Under the pieces are notes generated by a model that saw only the letters and a program-made list of their open reading frames with translations, was not told the origin of the DNA and searched no databases. The position numbers and the translations under genes are program-made. A stretch of 64,000 nucleotides of DNA from Lojkania enalia (lineage: Eukaryota > Ascomycota > Dothideomycetes > Pleosporales): positions 1-64,000 of the forward strand of contig ML986758.1 of NCBI GenBank assembly GCA_010094045.1. The letters are read 5' to 3'. Positions 58,360-64,000 of the stretch are shown one piece after another. The first letter of the stretch is position 1, and every line of letters starts with the position of its first letter.

Positions 58360-59768
58360 AACAGTATTGATAGAAATAGTCTGTCGCCTAATCTTCAGTA
58401 GTCTTAAAGCAGGGATGGCACCGGGAAGTATATACTGTATGTGATACTTGATGATTGCTTTACGCGCTACGAAGTCCAGAAACGGTAAGCTGACAATGTA
58501 AAAAGTGATCAACTGTTGCTAAGAAATATTAGATTTGCGGCTTGGGCCTCTATCGGCGTCCTTGGTAGTGGATTTGCAAGCCTGCTAGCCTATGGCATTA
58601 CTACTATAGGAATAGTAGTGGGTATACACGCATGGCGATGGATATTTATTATTGTGAGTTAGCATGAAAGTCCCGAAAATGACCTGCTAATATCGATCTA
58701 GGAAGGAATCATTAATGCGGCTATTGGTATTGCGGCTGCTATCATCTTAGTAGACTTCCTAGATAGAGCCAAGCATTCTCAGACTTGTATTGAATTCCAC
58801 ACTAATCCACTCTCAGCTTCGCGTCCCGGCCTATTCTATAAGAAAGGATTCTTGTCTCTAGAAGAAGCTGCCATCGTCTTAGTATGAGTCGAGCGAGATC
58901 GGTCTGATGCGATTCCGGAAGCATTCACCTTTCACAACATCCTGCAGGCCCTAGACGACTGGAAAATGTGACAGTTCCCATTCCTATTATTTTGCAACGT
59001 AAGTCATGTTTCCCGGAGATATAATACATTGGTGCTAATGCAACCAGAGCCTTACCGTCTACTCTTTCTCATACTTTCTCCCCATCATCTTGCATGACTC
59101 CATGCACTACTCCAGGAAAATGACATACGTATTGCAGTTCCAACCGTAAGTGAAAGCGGCAGGTTGGATGTTTGGTGTAGGTTACCTTAACGACCGGGTG
59201 AAAATGTGAAGACCAATGCTTATCACCCGAGCATAAACGATAATTATCGGTGCTTCGGTGATGGCATTCACAAAGCCACCGGGTGTAAGATGTGGGTTTG
59301 CAACTCTTATAATTGTCCAGGAATTTTGCTAAACTACTTGGTAGACTTAAGTGCATATCTTGCCGTCGGCGGCACAAATAGCAATATCTCAACTATATGT
59401 GGGTACCAACACAATAACATTAGTGAGTCTCACGCAATGCTGAATCGTAGGTTCTAATGCTGCTGTAGCCGGTCAGACAAAGAGAGCATTAGCGACCACA
59501 ATGCTCTTGATGGGTGGCGGTTGTGGTGGAATCGTTGCTCCATTTATATTCAGACAACAAGGTACGAAGGACATACGGGATTCTTCCAATGCTAACATCC
59601 ATAGACGCACCCCACTACCTCCCCGGAATGATTGCAGTTATTATTTCGCAGGTTTTTACTATGTTGCTCGTGACGCTAAACTTATTGTACTTCCTTTATC
59701 GGAATAGGAAGGCGGATCGCACCGAGGTAGTACTAGAAGGTACACCGGGGTTCAGGTGCACTTATTAG

Positions 59769-60129
59769 GTCGCACATGCCTTGAGTCTAAGACAACGGAC
59801 TGTTTGTATGGGTACGGTAGTAGATTAGGATTGTCTATACGGCTGCAGAGCCAACCTACGCTTTCCGATAAGGCTCTACCACACGAGATGAAACTATAGA
59901 GGTGAATTCTCACAGTGCCGTACTGTCGCCTCTGACCTTTTGCTTTTTAAAATTTGCGGTATAGTGGGTTGATGGTGTCGCGTGTGGATGGTTTCGTGGA
60001 GCGCACGCCAATCGTTGTAGTACAAATGAATGACTGGATGACTGGAATTCGGTAGCATCCAAGTCGCTGCTTTGATCAAAATCCCAGCTTGTCGAATTCG
60101 TCGCTTTTCGAGAAGGCTGTCATCGATTC
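59769..60129. other. Intergenic region, nothing recognised
   Basis: Spacer between the MFS pseudogene and the 3' end of the HET gene. Confidence 0.5.
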
Positions 60130-61500
60130 TCAAATCGGTGGCAAATATCGAGCTCGTCGAGAAAGTCGATCCCGCAATCTCATATACTCTAGCCGTGCAC
60201 GCTCGTCATCATCCATAATCCTATAAAATCTCTCCCCAAACTTCTCATTCGTCTCATTAAGCATATTCCTAATAGCTTGCTCTTTCTCTCGAGAATATAT
60301 GTGCATCTGCGCCATCAACGTGGCCCCGAACTTGAGCCATTCTGGCAAAGGATCAGCAGGGAGAGATCCGTCATGTGGATGGCGAGTCTGGAAAAAGTGC
60401 AATAAACTAGATGTAAAAAAGTCCCAGAAAACTTCTTCAACAGTCTTATTATAGTCCACGGCTATGGATGCCCCATTATCTAGTTCATCGTCAGGAAGTA
60501 AGCCTAAGAATCCGTAGACCTTATCCCTCGGATCTGCGCATTTGAAATCACAATACAGGAAAATATTGTGGCGGAGTATTTGGGAAGCAGATGACGGAGA
60601 TGTGAAATCAGATGAGCCCATATCTCCATAGAGGAACATTGTGCTGAGCCTTTTCACGTATATGATCTCCTTTCCTAGAATAAGCGCCTGAGCATTGGGG
60701 CTAATAAGTCGTAGTTCGTTATGCCGTATTCGCATGTGCTCCCTGACAAATTGTTTGACAAGTAACAAAGGCAGCTGCTTTTTGCCACACAACACTGTTA
60801 CACTCTGTGCAAGTTTAATCTCCTGAACCACCCAAAGCCGGCTCCAGTAGGGCCGGAAGAAGAAGCTTCTGATGGCATTTCTGAGCCTCTTAGGTATGCT
60901 GTACGTCATGTCGAAAGCACGCCGAGATATGAAGTCCATGGCAAGGTCGCTATCATTTGTAGGTGAACCAAGCCACACGATGACGGAACTTGCTCTACGG
61001 TAGATCTTGGACATGAGCCTGACCTGATGATTCTTGTCATCGTTGTCTTCTTGATTGATGCAGATTTGATCGATCCAGACTAGTTGATCGGGAATTAGTT
61101 CTCGGGCAACAACGAGAAACTCCCAGAGATTCTGCCGTACTATGGCCGTCCCGCTGTTGACTAATATCTGCCTAGTGGGAGACGCAGGCCCCCAAGTATA
61201 CGAAAGGGCAATGTACTCGTGAGGCCTCGACTCCGGCGCAATACTAGTATCGAATATATTCAGGGTGCAAGTGATGATGTCGTTGAAATCACCAGGGCTA
61301 ATTTTGAGTAGACGAATCTGTCCAGAACTGGACTCCAAGGGCGGGTGCGTGAATTTCGGGGTATTTTCTGGGGGCTGGGCATTGACTGGTAGCCTATACA
61401 CCGGAGGTTCCAATGGCGGTGTTTGATGCCACAAACGAGAAGTAAATTGGTTGTATAGATAGCTAAAGACATTCATTGCGGCAAAGGAAGGGCCCAACAA
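60130..61500 (-). CDS. HET-domain protein (heterokaryon incompatibility family)
   Basis: Intronless, 456 residues. An internal Met at residue 9 is an alternative start. The HET domain (PF06985 type) spans about residues 96-245: EYIALSYTWGPASPTRQILV, then QLVWIDQICINQEDNDDKNH, VRLMSKIYRRASSVIVWLG and FFFRPYWSRLWVVQEI. A later conserved HET-family block is CADPRDKVYGFLGLL. HET domains trigger cell death on non-self recognition in fungi. The C-terminus is charged and lacks NACHT, WD40 or ankyrin parts, so this is a stand-alone HET protein. It lies beside decayed accessory genes, as is common for this family. Confidence 0.93.
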   Translation of the reverse strand: MLGPSFAAMNVFSYLYNQFTSRLWHQTPPLEPPVYRLPVNAQPPENTPKFTHPPLESSSGQIRLLKISPGDFNDIITCTLNIFDTSIAPESRPHEYIALSYTWGPASPTRQILVNSGTAIVRQNLWEFLVVARELIPDQLVWIDQICINQEDNDDKNHQVRLMSKIYRRASSVIVWLGSPTNDSDLAMDFISRRAFDMTYSIPKRLRNAIRSFFFRPYWSRLWVVQEIKLAQSVTVLCGKKQLPLLLVKQFVREHMRIRHNELRLISPNAQALILGKEIIYVKRLSTMFLYGDMGSSDFTSPSSASQILRHNIFLYCDFKCADPRDKVYGFLGLLPDDELDNGASIAVDYNKTVEEVFWDFFTSSLLHFFQTRHPHDGSLPADPLPEWLKFGATLMAQMHIYSREKEQAIRNMLNETNEKFGERFYRIMDDDERARLEYMRLRDRLSRRARYLPPI

Positions 61501-62253
61501 CTGTTAGGCAGGTCCTAGCATTGATCTAAGCTACGAGCGAGGAGAGCCGATCTGGAACTGGAGAGCCGTAATGAATTAGCTAGCAGGGTCCATGAGTAGC
61601 TAGGGAAGTCGGAAGGGCCCCGTCAGATCTTATTTCACGGCGTCAGGAAGAAAGGTGCGGCGTATCCAGGCAGCACCATTGTAGCGTGACTTTTAAGCCC
61701 CCGGCCAGAGAGATATGGGATTTCGCTTAAACAGGAGACTTGCCAGCCATGACGCCAATTTTCAGGCTTCAGGTTTGATGGCGAAGAGCATTCGATATGA
61801 GGGGGGGAGTGTGGTGTCGCGACGGTCAGCACGCTCGGATAGAAAGGATGGAAGGGGAGGACGGAAAGCAATTGCCATGAGGTTCGAGGTGGCGGCTTAG
61901 GAAGGAACGACTCACGCTAAAAACGCCATAATGCCTCTTTCCCGATCCCGGACAACAACTCATCCATCATCACTTTCACCTTGACCTCTCGTCAACTGGT
62001 ACGGCACACCGATACCATCGAGCTGTGCAGCAACAACTACTTCTACGCCACACGCGGCATTCAACCGCAGGCCGTGGCTCTGCTCGGAGTACCCTGCACA
62101 GCCTTACCATCAGGTGTGGGCCTGAATCCTCCTGGCGTCTAGCCCCAATGCGGCACGGCTTGATATGGCGACTCCCAGGACTCTCTCTCCAGGCACTAAT
62201 GCTAACTCTGCAGCACTAACCCTACGGCGTTTGCAGAGTCACTAACCGTCAGA
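61501..62253. other. Intergenic region, may hold a first exon of the DUF726 gene
   Basis: No gene was assigned. A branch/acceptor-like sequence (GCTAACTCTGCAG) ends at 62211. The frame is open from there into ATG 62254 (TNPTAFAESLTVR), so a short upstream exon is possible. Confidence 0.4.
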
Positions 62254-64000
62254 ATGCTGTACAAGGTAGCAAACGTGATTACCGGCGCCGGCCCTGAAGC
62301 GTCGAGTCAAGATGAGGGTGCTTCCCTGACCTCAGTCCTCCCCACTCCGCAACTCCGTGTTGAGCTCGCCCTCCTCGTGCTGTTGTGCACCGATGCCATG
62401 CGTGGCGACTTAATTGCGACATTTGACCCCGACAAGACCCATGAAAGTACTTCCTCCACCGGCCCGCTTCCCAAACCGCCGACAGCAAACAAGTCCCCTC
62501 CACAGGATCTCATAAGCTTCGACGCGCCCGAAGATGAGGTTGCAATGGTTACAGAGAGGGCAAGGGCAGCTCGGCAGCAGGAGGTGCAATCCACACAGAT
62601 GCAGGGGCTTCGGCGAAGTGCCCTGACCTTCTTTGACAAATGGCGGGCCGGTGTTATGCATCGCGTCTGCGACGTGCTCTGCGTGCGGGGTGAGGTGGTG
62701 CGCCAGGCAAAGACCAAACGAAAGCAGCGAATGGATGAGGCACAGAGACAGAAGCAGGGCAACTCGCTGCTCATAGATTTCGGTGGGGATCCCTTTGAGG
62801 CCAAGCCAAGTAAACATGGAAAGAAGCATGGGCACTACAACATCATTGATAGCCAGCTGCTTGGGTTCGAGGAGCCCAAGAAGGTGCTAATTCTTCATTG
62901 TATCCTGTTATTGCTCCTCAGTCTGGAGAATTACCCAGCCCACTCGCGAGTGCTGCTTTTACATCTTGCTAGTAGCCTTGAGATCGAGGTCGACGAACTG
63001 GCTGAGCACGAAAAAGCGATTGCTCAGGGCCTTCTTGCGTCTGCCGCATCGCAAATGGATGCTGAAGAATCTGCCAAGAGGCAGGCCGCCAACGACTCTG
63101 CGGCGAGAAAGTGGAAGGTCGGCCTCGCAGCAGTCGGGGGTGCTGTCCTTATCGGCGTGACTGGTGGTCTCGCTGCGCCATTGCTAGCGGCTGGTGTCGG
63201 GAGCATTCTCGGAGGCATAGGACTAGGTGCTACGGTCGTTTCTGGCTACTTAGGAGCGTTAGCGGGCAGCTCTGTACTCGTTGGGTCCCTGTTCGGAGCA
63301 TATGGAGCGAAGATGAGCAAGAAACTGATGAAGCAGTACGCTCGGGAAGTCCAGGACTTTGAGTTCATTCCCATACAAGGTATGCTCACTATCTGCCTTT
63401 CGAGGTCCCTAGAACTGATGCCACTCTGCAGATCCAGATCAGAAGACTTCTCAGCATGCGGAAGAGTGGTCTGAGGATCAAGAAGCCCGCGACCCAAAGA
63501 AGCGAGAGCAACATCGACTTCGCGTCTCGATTGGTATTAGCGGTTGGCTAAACTCCCCATCGGACGTCAACAAACCTTGGGAAGTGATTGATCCTCACGG
63601 CACCGAGCCATTTGCTCTTCGCTTTGAACTTGATGCTATGCTTCGCCTGGGTAACTCACTAAATGATGTGCTCTTTAGCTACGCGTGGGACGGTGTGGCA
63701 TATACGGTAGTTAGCCGCACACTGCTTGGTGCCCTTTACGCTGGGCTTTGGCCTTTGGGTCTTGTTAAGGTTGCGAGCGTCTTAGACAATCCCTTCTCCG
63801 TTGCCTTAGCTAGAGCAGACAAGGCCGGAAAGGTCCTAGCTCACGCTTTGATTGATCGCGTGCAAGGAGAGAGGCCGGTAACGCTTACTGGATACTCAAT
63901 TGGGGCACGTGTAATCTATGCGTGCTTAGTTGAGCTTGCTGAGCAGCATGCCTTCGGTTTGATCGAGTCTATCGTCCTCATGGGTGCTCCGGTGCCTTCT
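62254..64000 (+). CDS. TMCO4/Mil1-like DUF726 membrane hydrolase (partial, runs off the window)
   Basis: Exon 1 is 62254-63379 (or longer at its 5' end), the intron is 63380-63431 (52 bp), and exon 2 runs from 63432 past 64000. At least 565 residues are seen and the C-terminus is missing. Hydrophobic segments rich in Gly/Ala (VGLAAVGGAVLIGVTGGLAA and the following 50 residues) form the membrane part at about 285-355. After it comes the alpha/beta-hydrolase core, RLRVSIGISGWLNS, SYAWDGVAYTVVSRTL, and the nucleophile elbow LTGYSIGAR (GxSxG, Ser531). This matches the DUF726 family with human TMCO4 and yeast Mil1 (YFL034W), a putative lipase linked to clathrin adaptors. The real start may lie in an exon before 62211. 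Confidence 0.87.

Larger units (their letters stand above)
57579..59768 (+). pseudogene. Dal5-type MFS transporter pseudogene, interrupted by repeat insertion
   Basis: The plus strand carries exons of an anion:cation symporter (allantoate permease-like) in order. They begin SRLVPILGLLYMWTLIDRVN, FFITYILYDCPSNIALRKLG and LTIAMGYCGSWKTLL. A roughly 260-bp foreign segment (about 58121-58379, with repeat copy 2) follows. The gene then resumes CRLIFSSLKAGMAPGSIYCM, TRYEVQKR, FAAWASIGVLGSGFASLLAY, SFSYFLPIILHDSM and DAPHYLPGMIAVIISQVFTM, ending near 59768. Besides the insertion there are a stop and frameshift after IYCM. TGA codons also occur in LV*VERDRSD and WKM*QFPFLL, where homologues have Arg and Trp. 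The gene cannot make a full transporter. Confidence 0.82.

Noticed and set aside
62307..62835. Overlapping minus-strand ORFs of 141-165 codons opposite the DUF726 gene
   Set aside because: Their content mirrors the coding strand and lacks any protein motif.

Overview
The window reads as nuclear DNA of a filamentous ascomycete (Pezizomycotina). Its genes are split by introns of about 46-130 bp with GT..AG ends and CTAAC/CTGAC-like branch sites. Its families are typical of that group: HET, DUF1996, a cytochrome b5-acyl-CoA dehydrogenase fusion, Sulfotransfer_4 and NmrA-like reductases, and Dip1/Ldb17. A class such as Leotiomycetes is possible but cannot be decided from the sequence. Exon joins given here were worked out by eye from reading frames and splice signals.

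1-9.3 kb is a compact housekeeping block: a GH5 steryl-glucosidase/glucosylceramidase-like gene (-), an ER TPR-J co-chaperone (+), a cytochrome b5-ACAD fusion (+) and a ubiquitin-like/AN1 zinc-finger gene (+). 9.3-19.8 kb is gene-poor and holds one MCT-like MFS transporter (13.7-15.5 kb) and decayed coding fragments near 17.3-18.9 kb. 19.8-28.2 kb carries Dip1/Ldb17 (-), then an RSC1/2 chromatin remodeller subunit (-) divergent from the OTU1 deubiquitinase (+). 28.6-29.6 kb is a mosaic of a truncated pogo/Fot1 transposase, a dispersed repeat and an ankyrin C-terminus. An NmrA-like reductase (+), a sulfotransferase (-) and a small secreted protein (-) follow.

36.3-41.1 kb contains the superkiller TPR protein Ski3 broken into two head-to-head pieces: the C-terminal 1143 residues on the minus strand and the N-terminal 287 residues on the plus strand. 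The simplest reading is an inversion inside the gene (or an assembly error). RSA3 (-) follows.

43.5-49.1 kb is an accessory cluster: an unknown coiled-coil protein and an HSP70-like ATPase on the minus strand, and a membrane-anchored AIG1/GIMAP-like GTPase divergent from the HSP70 gene. This is the best candidate in the window for an undescribed multi-gene system. 49-60 kb is AT-rich and decayed: an ankyrin/membrane-protein pseudogene, an intact DUF1996 secreted protein, a TauD/TfdA dioxygenase pseudogene with a CGA-to-TGA-like stop, and a Dal5-type MFS pseudogene interrupted by a second, nearly identical copy of the dispersed repeat from 29 kb. The window closes with a HET-domain gene (-) and a TMCO4/Mil1-like DUF726 hydrolase (+) that runs off the right edge.
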